Source of the DNA: Limisphaerales bacterium
GTDB lineage: Bacteria; Verrucomicrobiota; Verrucomicrobiia; Limisphaerales; UBA11358
Assembly: GCA_003134375.1 (NCBI GenBank)
Contig: PLAY01000106.1
Span: 1-52,446 of the forward strand
Length of the DNA stretch: 52,446 nt
Direction of reading: 5' to 3'
Shown here: positions 32,943 through 41,689 of the stretch, one piece after another
Numbering within the stretch: the first letter of the stretch is position 1
How the letters are laid out: every line of letters starts with the position of its first letter
Position numbers and translations under genes: made by a program
Notes under the pieces: model-generated
Told to the model about the DNA's origin: nothing
The model's input: the letters and a program-made list of their open reading frames with translations, nothing else
Database searches by the model: none

Positions 32943-33343
32943 TGACGAACGAACGTAAATCCTGGTTGATCGGCCCGATCTCGCCCGCCGCCGGCGGGAC
33001 GCTTTACCAACAGATCGTTGACCGCCTGAAACGCGAGGTCAGCGAGGGCCGCCTCAAGCCCGGTGCGGCGCTGCCCTCCTTCCGCCAGCTTGCGGAGGAT
33101 TTGCTCGTCAGCGTCATCACCGTCAAGCGCGCTTACGAGGACCTGGAGCGCGAGGGCATCATCTTCCGCCGCCAGGGACTGGGCACGTTTGTAGCCGAAC
33201 AGGGCGACGACCGCAGCCGCGAGACGAAACTCGCCGCCGCGAAAGAGTTGCTCCGCGAAGGTTTTCGCGAAGCCGCCGAAGCCGGATTGAAACCCGGTGA
33301 ACTTGCCGACTTTGCCCGTGAAATCCTGAAGGAGAAAAAGTGA
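32942..33343 (+). CDS. GntR-family (YtrA-type) transcriptional regulator
   Basis: A 133-residue repressor-type protein. The winged helix is complete: GTLYQQIVDRLKREVSEGRL, PGAALPSFRQLAEDLLVSVI, then TVKRAYEDLEREGIIFRRQGLGTFVAEQ. A short helical tail of about 45 residues replaces the large effector domain of other GntR types, which defines the YtrA subfamily that controls adjacent ABC exporters. The GTG at 32942 is chosen. It lies at the end of the predicted operator, and the frame upstream is promoter DNA. The stop is one base before the ATG of the ABC ATPase, so the three genes form one operon that this protein probably represses. Confidence 0.85.
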   Translation: MTNERKSWLIGPISPAAGGTLYQQIVDRLKREVSEGRLKPGAALPSFRQLAEDLLVSVITVKRAYEDLEREGIIFRRQGLGTFVAEQGDDRSRETKLAAAKELLREGFREAAEAGLKPGELADFAREILKEKK

Positions 33344-33344
33344 T

Positions 33345-34232
33345 ATGAACAACGCCATCGAAATCCGCGGACTCGTCAAAAAATATTCCCGCTTCCAGCT
33401 CGGCCCGCTCGACCTGACCGTGCCGCGCGGCGCGATCTACGGTCTCATCGGCCCGAACGGCGCGGGCAAGACCACTGCCATTGATTTGATCTTTGGCATG
33501 GGCCGCAACGACGCCGGGCAAATCCGCGTGCTGGGCCTCGACCATCGCGCCGACGAAGTGGAGCTCAAACGCCGCGCCGCCTACGTCGGTCCGGATTTGA
33601 ATTTCCAGGTCTGGGGCCGGGTCGGCAAAGCCATCCGCTTCGTGCGCGGATTTTATCCCGGCTGGGACGACGCCTATTGCGCCGCGCTGATGAAAGCCTT
33701 CCATTTGAGCGACAGCGACAAAATCGCCACGCTGTCGTTTGGCGCGAGGACCAAGTTAAGCCTGCTGCTCGCGCTCGCGCGCCGCCCGGAAGTGCTGATC
33801 CTCGACGAGCCGACCACCGGGCTTGACGCCGTTTCCAAACAGCAGGTTTTCACCGAACTACTCAAGGCCGTGGAGAACGGCGAGCGCACCGTGCTGATTT
33901 CGTCGCACGGTTTGAGCGACATCGAGCGCTTCACCGACCACGTGGGCATGATCAAGAACGGGCAGTTGCTCCTCGAAGGCCGCACCGACGAAATCGTGGA
34001 CCGCTATCGCCTGGTGGAATTTTTCACCAACAACGGCGCGGGCCTTCAAAACCCCGCGCCCGGGGGCCTCATCATTTTGAAATGCAACGAAAACCGCTGG
34101 CACGCGCTGCTCGACCGAAACAGCGACGCGCAAAACTGGCTGCAGACGAACGGCGCGCAGCAAATTTCGCTCACGCGCCTGACGCTGGAAGAGTTGTTCG
34201 TGGCGCTGGCCAGGGAAGAGGGGGCTGAATGA
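33345..34232 (+). CDS. ABC transporter ATP-binding protein
   Basis: The ATPase of an ABC-2-type exporter, cytoplasmic and membrane-associated. Walker A is GLIGPNGAGKTTAIDLIFGM, the signature is a weak LSFGARTKLSLLLAL (LSFGA instead of LSGGQ), and Walker B is EVLILDEPTTGLD, followed by the switch His in VLISSHGLSDIERF. These match the YtrB/antibiotic-ATPase group, where the altered C-loop is common. The C-terminal 80 residues bind no obvious ligand. The ATG follows the GntR stop by one base, and the stop overlaps the permease ATG (ATGA). The substrate may be a cell-envelope-active compound or lipid, as for YtrABC-type systems, but that is inference. Confidence 0.9.
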   Translation: MNNAIEIRGLVKKYSRFQLGPLDLTVPRGAIYGLIGPNGAGKTTAIDLIFGMGRNDAGQIRVLGLDHRADEVELKRRAAYVGPDLNFQVWGRVGKAIRFVRGFYPGWDDAYCAALMKAFHLSDSDKIATLSFGARTKLSLLLALARRPEVLILDEPTTGLDAVSKQQVFTELLKAVENGERTVLISSHGLSDIERFTDHVGMIKNGQLLLEGRTDEIVDRYRLVEFFTNNGAGLQNPAPGGLIILKCNENRWHALLDRNSDAQNWLQTNGAQQISLTRLTLEELFVALAREEGAE

Positions 34233-35620
34233 AACGGCTGATGCTGGATCACTATCGCCGCTGGTGGCGGGTGCTGGCTTTGGGCGCAGCGCTTGAATTC
34301 GGGCTTGGGTTTACCATCGCCGCCGACCCGAAGTTACCTTTCGAGTTTTGGGCTTTTCTTCTAGCTCTGTGGACGGGGGCCACATTGCTTTCCTTTGATT
34401 TGAAAAACGGCGCCCTTCGCGCCTTGGCGCCTTTGCCGCTGACGAGCCGGCAAATCGGCCGCGGTTGGTGGCTGGCAACCGTTCCCATCCCGGCCATGGT
34501 GCTGGCTGCGCTGCTGTTCTCAGGCGCGGCAGCATATTGTCATATTGACCCGAGCCGGGCTTTCCCCACGGAGCGGTTGGCGCTGGCGAGCTTTTTTACC
34601 CTGGTGTGGCTGGGAATAAGTTTCACGCTCATCTTCAACGCCACGCGCGTCTTTTTTGGGAGCCCGTGGGCGTTCATCGGCAACTCTTTCATCAGCATTC
34701 TGACCGTAGCCGCGTTCTTCAGCAGCATGGCGTTCGCCACGAATGCGTCCAAAAGCCCGTTAAAATCCACCATCCTTTTGGGATTGGGTGCGATATTGAC
34801 CGCCGTGGGCTGGCTTCGCGCCGAACAGTTCGAGCTGGGCCGGGCCGGGGTTTACCTGGGCCGGGCCGGGCAAATTGACCTGGGCCGCCCCATCCGCTCT
34901 GGCCCCCACCTCACCCCACTGCAAACCAAAATCCAGCCCGGCCATCATCTTGCACCCCGCGGTTACGGCGGAATGCCTTTTCTGCTCAGCAGCACATTTG
35001 TCAGCGCTTTTTTAAACCTTGTGGCCATGGTCGCGCTGATGGCGCTGGTCTGGCTATATCAGGACCAGGCCATGTCGCGTTCCCTGAACATGGTCAAGGA
35101 ATTGGTTCCAGTGGGGAGTTTTATGTGCGGTTGGTTTATTATGTTTACCCGGTTTATGCCCCACCTGCGGCAACTGCGCTTCCTCCGGACGCTCCCGGTT
35201 TCCGCCACCCGCCTCGCCCTCGTGATGCTCGCCACCGTGCTGCTGCCGCTCATTGCGGTAGGCACGGTGGCGGCCGGCGTCGCGGGTTTGTTTTTGGGAA
35301 CCCCCGAAGCTTTCTCGGTCTTGAATAGTTTCACGCTCGTCCTCGCTCCCACCGCGTTGTGCATGTCCTTCGCCGTCTGGCGGAGCGACGAAAAGGGGGT
35401 TTACGCTTTGCTGCTCCTCGCCATGATCGGTTTTCTCCTGGGATTCATGCGTTTGCAAACGCATTATCCAGAACATCCCTTCAATCTGATCGGGCCGGTT
35501 GTGGGCATCTGTCTCCTGTTGGCATTTCTGCTCATGCGCCGGACGCTCCTGCACAGCAGCCACGCCCACCGCCTCCAGGCAAACGCTGGTGGCAACCTTC
35601 CCTGGGGTGCGGGCAGGTAA
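34229..35620 (+). CDS. ABC-2-type permease, membrane subunit
   Basis: A membrane partner of the ATPase, 463 residues with about ten to twelve hydrophobic segments, including PIPAMVLAALLFSGAAAYCH, FISILTVAAFFSSMAFA, STFVSAFLNLVAMVALMALV and a C-terminal pair ending VVGICLLLAFLLM. The two-halves layout resembles ABC-2 exporters that pair with YtrB-like ATPases. A central cytoplasmic or loop region (about residues 200-220) has a DNA-level tandem repeat giving LGRAGVYLGRAGQIDLGR, not expected in the family and possibly a strain-variable insertion. The overlap with the ATPase gene (ATGA) indicates translational coupling. Confidence 0.85.
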   Translation: MKRLMLDHYRRWWRVLALGAALEFGLGFTIAADPKLPFEFWAFLLALWTGATLLSFDLKNGALRALAPLPLTSRQIGRGWWLATVPIPAMVLAALLFSGAAAYCHIDPSRAFPTERLALASFFTLVWLGISFTLIFNATRVFFGSPWAFIGNSFISILTVAAFFSSMAFATNASKSPLKSTILLGLGAILTAVGWLRAEQFELGRAGVYLGRAGQIDLGRPIRSGPHLTPLQTKIQPGHHLAPRGYGGMPFLLSSTFVSAFLNLVAMVALMALVWLYQDQAMSRSLNMVKELVPVGSFMCGWFIMFTRFMPHLRQLRFLRTLPVSATRLALVMLATVLLPLIAVGTVAAGVAGLFLGTPEAFSVLNSFTLVLAPTALCMSFAVWRSDEKGVYALLLLAMIGFLLGFMRLQTHYPEHPFNLIGPVVGICLLLAFLLMRRTLLHSSHAHRLQANAGGNLPWGAGR

Positions 35621-35653
35621 TCTCGAACCACTTTCATTGAATGATTTTTAAAT

Positions 35654-36007
35654 ATGAAATTCTACTTCACACTTTCACAGGTTCCCGAACTGGCCGGATT
35701 GACTCGCCGGCAGCGGCGGCTGGTTTATCAATGTGCCTTGGCGGCCCTTTTTGCCGAACAGCCGTCAACCGTCTGGGTGGGAGCCCCCTGGTTGTTTGGA
35801 GGCATCCTCGGCGGGGTGCTGGCCGGATGGCTGGCGGCCGTTAGCAGCGGTTTCTCTCATTCGAAACTGCTCGTCATAACAGCCCCCGGCCTCGCCGGAG
35901 CGCTCGCGGGCATCTTTATCGGTGCGCAGATCCTCACCGCGCGATTGCGCCCGTATTTCCGGCGTGTTCTTGAAGAGCGCAGGGATGAAATTGCGAAAAT
36001 CAACTAA
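35654..36007 (+). CDS. Small membrane protein, unknown
   Basis: A 117-residue protein with two clear hydrophobic segments (WLFGGILGGVLAGWLAAV and LLVITAPGLAGALAGIFIGA). They are flanked by a basic N-terminal part (LAGLTRRQRRLVYQ) and a charged C-terminal helix (RPYFRRVLEERRDEIAKIN). It lies 33 bp after the ABC permease and could be part of that operon, perhaps as an accessory subunit. I do not recognise the family. The ATG at 35654 has no strong ribosome site. Confidence 0.7.
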   Translation: MKFYFTLSQVPELAGLTRRQRRLVYQCALAALFAEQPSTVWVGAPWLFGGILGGVLAGWLAAVSSGFSHSKLLVITAPGLAGALAGIFIGAQILTARLRPYFRRVLEERRDEIAKIN

Positions 36008-36133
36008 CGCCGCAACGCTTGCATGACGATAAACGCGCCGGGATGTCCGGAAGACTTCGGGCTGGCAACATGCTGTGGCTGGCCACGCCCAAATAAGTTT
36101 GATGTCCGGGCCCGGTTCGACCATAACTTTCGC

Positions 36134-36241
36134 ATGTTAGCTTGGGGCTGTTCCCCCGCGCTCAGTGGGATTGAAACAATTCATTTTTTCAATGTACCGC
36201 GCAATTTTTTCGACTCACGCCCGGCGATGATTTTGTCATAG
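36134..36241 (+). pseudogene. Possible fossil of a comM 5' end
   Basis: The frame MLAWGCSPALSGIETIHFF matches the start of the comM gene at 37433 ([19 protein letters not shown]) at 9 of the first 14 residues. The nucleotide blocks TGTTCC, GCGCTC and ATTGAA are shared. Similarity then ends. It may be a decayed duplicate head. The rest of 36008-36250 shows no gene. Confidence 0.4.
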
Positions 36242-36250
36242 CATGATCGC

Positions 36251-37363
36251 GTGAAAACCGTGAAGCCAAAATCTCCATCCGCCGCGCGCCGCCGGAAAAT
36301 TATTTTCTTGGGCGTTCTTGCTGTCGGCGTCTTCGTCTGGGCTGGCCTGCCAGCGCAGTTTTTTCGTCCGGTTGAACCCATCCCGGCCGGCATCGTGGAC
36401 ATGCACTGTCACATCGCCGGAATCGGTGCGGGCGGCAGCGGCTGCTTTGTTTCGCCCCGCTTGCAGCACAACTGGCGGTTTAAAATTTATCTGCACAGCT
36501 TCGGCGTTACGGAGAAGGAGCTCTCGCAGTCGGGCGACAGCCTGGTGGGCGACCGCATTTCGGAATCGCTCGCCCAAAGCAAATATGTCAGCCGGGCTGT
36601 CCTGCTCGCGCTCGATGGGGTGGTGGACGCCAAGGGGAACCTCGACACGAACCGGACGGAAGTTTACGTGCCGAACGAGTTTGTCGCGGAAACGGCGGCG
36701 CGGCACACGAACCTGCTGTTCGGCGCGTCGGTGAATCCCTATCGCCGCGACGCCCTGGCGCGGCTGGAATGGGCGAAGAAGCACGGCGCGGTACTGGTGA
36801 AATGGATTCCGCCAATCATGGACATTGACCCGGCTGACCCGAGGCTCATTCCCTTTTACAAGAAATTGGTCGAGTTGAAACTGCCGCTGTTGTCGCACAC
36901 CGGCAAGGAAAAATCTTTTTCGCGTTCCGATGAGGAATGGGGCGACCCGGAGAAATTGCGGCTGCCATTGAGCCTCGGCGTGACGGTCGTGGCTGCGCAC
37001 ATCGCGTCGTCGGAAAAATATCACGGCGAACGCGGTCCCGACCGGCTGGCGCGGCTGATGCGCGAATTTCCGAATCTTTACACGGACATTTCCGCGCTGA
37101 CGCAGATCAACCGGCCGGGCAGTTTAAAGGAAGCCTTGACCCGGCCCGAATTTTCCGGGCGGCTGGTCTATGGCACGGATTTTCCGCTGATCAACACGGC
37201 GCTGGTTTCGCCGTGGTATTCGTTTCACCTATCGCTCCGGCAGAAATTTTCCATCGGGCGGACAACAAACCCGTGGGACCGGGATGTTTTGCTGAAGCAC
37301 GACTTGGGCGTGCCGACGGACACCTTCGCGCGGTCAGGGAAAATGTTTGGCGGGACAAATTGA
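36251..37363 (+). CDS. Membrane-anchored amidohydrolase (TIM-barrel metal hydrolase)
   Basis: An amidohydrolase-2-like enzyme. A basic lead and one membrane segment (RRRKIIFLGVLAVGVFVWAG) anchor it, so the barrel is probably periplasmic. Metal ligands are visible: VDMHCHIAG at strand 1, VKWIPPIMDIDP, the LLSHTGKEKSFSRSDEEWG His, VTVVAAHIASSEK, and YGTDFPLIN with the strand-8 Asp. These match the metal-dependent hydrolases and decarboxylases of COG2159 type. The substrate is unknown. The start is a GTG at 36251, since the ATG eight bases earlier runs into a stop. It is upstream of comM on the same strand without obvious functional link. Confidence 0.8.
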   Translation: MKTVKPKSPSAARRRKIIFLGVLAVGVFVWAGLPAQFFRPVEPIPAGIVDMHCHIAGIGAGGSGCFVSPRLQHNWRFKIYLHSFGVTEKELSQSGDSLVGDRISESLAQSKYVSRAVLLALDGVVDAKGNLDTNRTEVYVPNEFVAETAARHTNLLFGASVNPYRRDALARLEWAKKHGAVLVKWIPPIMDIDPADPRLIPFYKKLVELKLPLLSHTGKEKSFSRSDEEWGDPEKLRLPLSLGVTVVAAHIASSEKYHGERGPDRLARLMREFPNLYTDISALTQINRPGSLKEALTRPEFSGRLVYGTDFPLINTALVSPWYSFHLSLRQKFSIGRTTNPWDRDVLLKHDLGVPTDTFARSGKMFGGTN

Positions 37364-37432
37364 ATTCTTAAGGATATTTCAATGTAAATTCTAACTTTGC
37401 CATCGCTTTCGATCTCTGGTTAAGCTTCACCC

Positions 37433-38487
37433 ATGCTTTCAAGGGTCTGTTCCGCTGCGCTCAATGGCATTGAAGCGTATCCCGTCGAAGTCGAAGTCAA
37501 CGCCGGTTACGGCGACACCCTCGTCGTCATCGTCGGCCTGCCGGACGCCGCGGTGAAGGAATCGCGCGATCGCGTCTCCACCGCGCTCACGAATTCCGGT
37601 TTCAAATTTCCGATGGGCCGCACGACCATCAACCTCGCGCCCGCCGACGTGAAAAAGGAGGGGCCGAGCTTTGATCTGCCCATCGCCGTCGGCATGCTGG
37701 CCGCCAGCGAACAAATCGAAACCGACCAGCTCGACAATTTCATCATCGTGGGCGAACTCGCGCTGACCGGCGCGGTGCGTCCGTGCAAAGGAGTCTTGCC
37801 CGTCGCCCTGCGCGCCCGCGCGGATGGCAAAATTGGCGTGCTCGTTCCGGCGGAAAACGCCTCTGAGGCCGCGGTCGTCGAAGGGCTGCAAGTCATTCCG
37901 GTTCAAAATTTGCGCGAGGCCGCCGGTTTTCTGGAAGGCGAAATCAAAATCGCTCCGGCCAAGGTGGACATTGCCAAAATCTTCGATCAAGCGCACGACG
38001 ACGATCTGGATTTCGCCGAGGTCAAAGGCCAGGAAAACGTGAAACGCGCCTTGGAAATCGCCGCCGCCGGCGGACACAACGCGCTGCTGATCGGCCCGCC
38101 CGGCACCGGCAAATCCATGCTGGCCAAGCGGCTGCCGACGATCCTGCCGCCACTGACTTTGGACGAAGCGTTGGAAACGACGAAGATCCACAGCATCGTC
38201 GGTCTGCTGGCACCGGGCCAGGCGCTGGTGACGCGGCGGCCGTTTCGCACGCCGCATCACACGGCGAGCGACGCCGGCCTGCTCGGCGGCAACGTCAATC
38301 CGACGCCGGGCGAAATTTCGCTGGCGCACAACGGCGTGTTGTTTCTGGACGAACTGCCGGAGTTCAAGCGCAGCGTGCTGGAGACCATGCGCCAGCCGCT
38401 GGAAGACGGACGCGTGACCATTTCCCGCGCGGCGGGCACGATGACTTTTCCGTCGCAATTCATGCTCATCGCGGTGATGAATCCGAC
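37433..38487 (+). pseudogene. comM: comM 5' part (YifB/Mg-chelatase-like AAA+ helicase), interrupted
   Basis: ComM helps branch migration during natural transformation. This part holds the N-terminal Lon-like domain ([54 protein letters not shown]), Walker [18 protein letters not shown], the [12 protein letters not shown] element and the Walker B region [14 protein letters not shown]. It ends at LIAVMNP followed by the AC of the attachment core, 352 codons in. The frame runs six more foreign codons and stops at 38509. The remaining 157 codons lie at 48712. Joined at the AC they read MNPTPDGKMPHESR..., giving 508 residues, close to the family norm of about 506. A functional ComM is not expected while the island is in place. 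Confidence 0.95.
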
Positions 38488-39758
38488 AGGTTTCGTTGCC
38501 TTTTTGTGAGTTCTTCAGAAGATGGTAGGTATGACCATGTTATATCAATTGTGTCGCCTGAAAGGGTGATCGTTTCAACGATGCTTTCGATGATTCGCCG
38601 CTTTTCCTCCTGGCTGAATTTAGGCCATTTCCGGTGCAGGCCGGTCGCTTCCGCAAGGACTTCTTCGGCGGAAATCTGGTGCATTTCGATGGCGTCAATC
38701 TCGGCTTGGAGCTTGGGCAATTCGGCTGTCAGGGCGTGTTCCTGTTCTTCAAGCGGTTTGTAAACCTTTCCGAAGCCTTCGGGCGTGATTTGGTCTTCTT
38801 GGTATAGCTGGTATGTTTTGCGCATTTCGGTGCGGACTTTTTCGATCTGCCGGTTATGCGCTAGAAGCCGGTTCTTCTTGTCGGCAAGGTTTTGATTCGC
38901 GCTCTCAAGGTGAACTCTGATTTTCTCCTGGGACACGAAGAAATCATGTAATTCGTCGTGAAAGACGCCCTCGATGTCCTCGACGGTGATTTTGTTCCGG
39001 CACTTCGGGCAGACATATTTTGGGGAGCGGGAAAAGACATACATCTTTTGACCGCAGCCGCAATGAAGCAGCCCGGCGAACAGATGGACGGGCTTCCGTC
39101 CTAGTGGCCTCTGCGCCTTTCGCGCGTCCAAAGCGTCATTGCACTCTTTCCACAATTCATTGGACACAATCGCCGTAACGGGGCTGAAAACCCATTCGGC
39201 TTCCGGTTTGGGACCGAGTTTGCCCTTGCCGTCCCGATAGGTGTGATTGGAGCGATACAGCCCCTTTGCCGTGGTGTCCTGAATCAGCCTCAAAACCGTC
39301 GTGTCGGTGAATTTGCTGCCGTTTCTGGTGCGGTAGCCCGTCTGATTGAGAATCCGCGCAACGCCTTTCATGCGCTTATTCTTGGCGAAAAGCTCATACA
39401 TGAGCTTGCGGACGGGCGATTCGATGGTATTCACAACGAGCTTGTTGTCTTTCCACTGATAGCCGAAAGGTGCGGCACCGCCCAAACTCTTGCCGAGTTT
39501 TGCCCGGATTTTAATTGAAGCCTTAACGCGGTCTGCGATTTCCTCCCGTTCCCATTGGGCCATTGCCGCAATCATGGTGTAGAAAAGGCGTCCTGCGGGC
39601 GATGAAGTGTCAATTTTCTCCTGGAGGGAGATCATGTCCACGCTGTGCTGGCGGAACAAATCGGCGAATTCCAAAAGCTCCTTGGTGTTTCTGGCAAGGC
39701 GGGCGAGCTTGGAAAAGATGAGGCCGGTGATGTGGCCGCGCTTGATGTCGGCGATCAT
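38466..39758 (-). pseudogene. Serine recombinase (integrase), N-terminally truncated
   Basis: A serine-type site-specific recombinase of the resolvase/large-serine family, the natural candidate for having inserted the island. The surviving part starts inside the catalytic domain (MIADIKRGHITGLIFSKLAR, LARNTKELLEFADLF, AAMAQWEREEIADRVKASI). It then has the recombinase domain (GKSLGGAAPFGYQWKDNK), a zinc-ribbon with four Cys (LHCGCGQKMYV, KYVCPKCRNKI) and a long coiled coil. The first roughly 70 residues with the nucleophile Ser (usually RxS near residue 10-15) are missing. Other DNA abuts near 39760. The C-terminal codons NLSDSSPR come from comM antisense. It should be catalytically dead, fixing the island. 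Confidence 0.88.
38471..38506 (+). other. attL of the comM island
   Basis: comM DNA (GCGGTGATGAATCCG) runs to the core AC at 38486-38487, then 7 bp (AGGTTTC), then the arm GTTGCCTTTTTG at 38495-38506. The arm is the inverted partner of the one at the right end (48693-48704), also 7 bp from AC. The integrase reading frame crosses this site and takes its stop from comM. Confidence 0.8.
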
Positions 39759-39763
39759 CCGCT

Positions 39764-39921
39764 TAGTTGAGGAACATAAAGGTGATGCGGATGCGATTCA
39801 GTTTATCGCTGACATGCTAGAAACTGGCGATCCAGAAAACGACGAATTTGCCATTATGTTACGGACAAATCGTCACGATCCAAACGCCTTAGCGAGAATC
39901 GTCCAGATATGTGAGAACTGA
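39764..39921 (+). pseudogene. 3' fragment of an unrecognised gene
   Basis: The frame VEEHKGDADAIQFIADMLET, then GDPENDEFAIMLRTNRHDPN to QICEN and stop, looks like genuine protein: acidic, helical and well balanced. It has no start and begins at the point where the recombinase is cut. It is probably the tail of a gene fused here by a deletion. I do not recognise the family. Confidence 0.4.
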
Positions 39922-39938
39922 GAATTGCTGAACATTCC

Positions 39939-40163
39939 TCACTTTCCCCTCATCCGAAACACCACAGCCAGCTCCATTGCATCGAAAATATCCATGCGGC
40001 TGTCTTCGCTTTCCCACGGTTTGCGTTTCGGCGGCAAACCGACCGGTGGCAACCAACTGCCCAAGGCCAAGAGTTGATTGCGAAATTTCTTGAATGCGCT
40101 GGTTAATGACAGACATGTGCTTACCATTGCGGACAAATCGGTTGCCTTGAGCAGCTTGCTCAA
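39939..40163 (-). CDS. Short hypothetical protein or gene tail
   Basis: A 74-codon frame reads ATDLSAMVSTCLSLTSAFKK and ends AMELAVVFRMRGK. The last residues resemble a second small tail in the island (YELAVVFWMSK near 44270), so the two may be remnants of related genes. The start is uncertain and no domain is recognised. It lies between the truncated recombinase and hsdM. Confidence 0.3.
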   Translation of the reverse strand: MSKLLKATDLSAMVSTCLSLTSAFKKFRNQLLALGSWLPPVGLPPKRKPWESEDSRMDIFDAMELAVVFRMRGK

Positions 40164-40234
40164 AATGCAATTTTTGTGTTAAAATTTACGCACAATAAAT
40201 AAGGTTCAGAATCTACATAAACTAAATCTCATTC

Positions 40235-41689
40235 ATGTTTGAACAAGCCTTCAAAAACATCGACGCCGTTCTCCGAAAAGAAGCCGGATGCACCACGGAA
40301 CTCGATTACACCGAACAATCCTCGTGGCTGCTGTTCCTGAAATATCTCGACGGGCTGGAACAGGATCGGGCGACGGAAGCCGAACTCGACGGGAAAAAGT
40401 ATTTCTACATCCTCGACAAGCCATATCGCTGGGAAACGTGGGCCGCGCCCAAGGGCAAAGATGGCAAGCTCGACCACAACGCCACGCTGACCGGTGACGA
40501 CCTCCGCGATTTCGTCAACGGCAAGCTCTTTCCCTACCTGCACGGTTTCAAGCAGCGGGCCACGGGGCCGGACACCATCGAATACAAGATTGGCGAAATT
40601 TTCGGCGAGATTAAGAACAAGATTCAGAGCGGTTACAATCTGCGCGAAATCATTGACCACATTGACGAACTGCGCTTTCGCTCCCAGACTGAGAAGCACG
40701 AGTTGTCGCATCTTTACGAAGCCAAAATCAAGAACATGGGCAACGCCGGGCGTAACGGCGGCGAGTATTACACCCCGCGCCCGCTCATCCGCGCCATCAT
40801 CCAGGTCGTGCGGCCAAAGATTGGCGACAAAATTTATGACGGCGCGTGCGGCTCGGCGGGCTTTTTGTGCGAATCGTTCGTTTATCTCACATCCAAAGGC
40901 AAGCTCACCACCAAAGACCTAAACACGCTCCAGACACGCATGTTTTACGGCAAGGAAAAGAAGTCACTCGCCTACGTCATCGCCATCATGAATATGATTC
41001 TGCATGGCATCGAAGCGCCGAATGTCATCCACACGAACACCCTTTCCGAAAACCTCGCTGACATTCAGGACAAGAACCGCTACGATGTGGTGCTGGCCAA
41101 TCCGCCCTTTGGCGGCAAGGAACGGCCGGAAGTGCAGCAAAATTTCCCCATTCGCACCGGCGAGACCGCGTTCCTGTTTCTCCAGCATTTCATCAAGATT
41201 CTCAAAGCCGGCGGACGCGGTGGCGTGGTCATCAAGAACACGTTTCTTTCGAACACCGACAACGCCTCCGTGAGTCTGCGCAAGCTCCTGCTGGAAAGCT
41301 GCAATCTCCACACCGTGCTTGACTGTCCCGGCGGCACGTTTCAGGGTGCGGGTGTGAAGACTGTAGTGCTATTCTTCGAGAAAGGTAGCCCTACACGCAA
41401 AATCTGGTTCTACCAGCTTGACCCTGGACGCAATCTTGGCAAGACCAACCCGCTCAACGACGACGATCTTGCCGAGTTCGTGAAGCTACAAAAGACATTT
41501 GCCGACTCGCCTAAAAGCTGGAGCTTGGACGCCAAGGACATTGACCCGGCGACGTTTGACCTCTCCATGAAAAACCCGGAAGGCGGCGAGGAAATTGTGC
41601 ATCGTAGTCCGAAGAAAATCATGGATGAAATCGCCGCGCTGGACGCCGAGAGCGCGGAAGTGCTGGGGAACATCAAGGCGCTGCTATGA
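40235..41689 (+). CDS. hsdM: Type I restriction-modification methyltransferase subunit
   Basis: The N6-adenine DNA methyltransferase subunit of a type I system. At 484 residues it is full length. It has the helical N-terminal HsdM domain (LDYTEQSSWLLFLKYLDGLE, FGEIKNKIQSGYNLREIID). The SAM motif I is KIYDGACGSAGFLCE, preceded by the GGEYYTPRPLI entry. The catalytic motif IV is VVLANPPFGG. GRGGVVIKNTFLS is the usual strand after it. The stop overlaps the hsdS start (ATGA), so the two are coupled. The cognate hsdS and hsdR are both truncated. This subunit may still methylate if the short HsdS dimerises, but that is uncertain. It is cargo of the comM island. Confidence 0.92.
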   Translation: MFEQAFKNIDAVLRKEAGCTTELDYTEQSSWLLFLKYLDGLEQDRATEAELDGKKYFYILDKPYRWETWAAPKGKDGKLDHNATLTGDDLRDFVNGKLFPYLHGFKQRATGPDTIEYKIGEIFGEIKNKIQSGYNLREIIDHIDELRFRSQTEKHELSHLYEAKIKNMGNAGRNGGEYYTPRPLIRAIIQVVRPKIGDKIYDGACGSAGFLCESFVYLTSKGKLTTKDLNTLQTRMFYGKEKKSLAYVIAIMNMILHGIEAPNVIHTNTLSENLADIQDKNRYDVVLANPPFGGKERPEVQQNFPIRTGETAFLFLQHFIKILKAGGRGGVVIKNTFLSNTDNASVSLRKLLLESCNLHTVLDCPGGTFQGAGVKTVVLFFEKGSPTRKIWFYQLDPGRNLGKTNPLNDDDLAEFVKLQKTFADSPKSWSLDAKDIDPATFDLSMKNPEGGEEIVHRSPKKIMDEIAALDAESAEVLGNIKALL

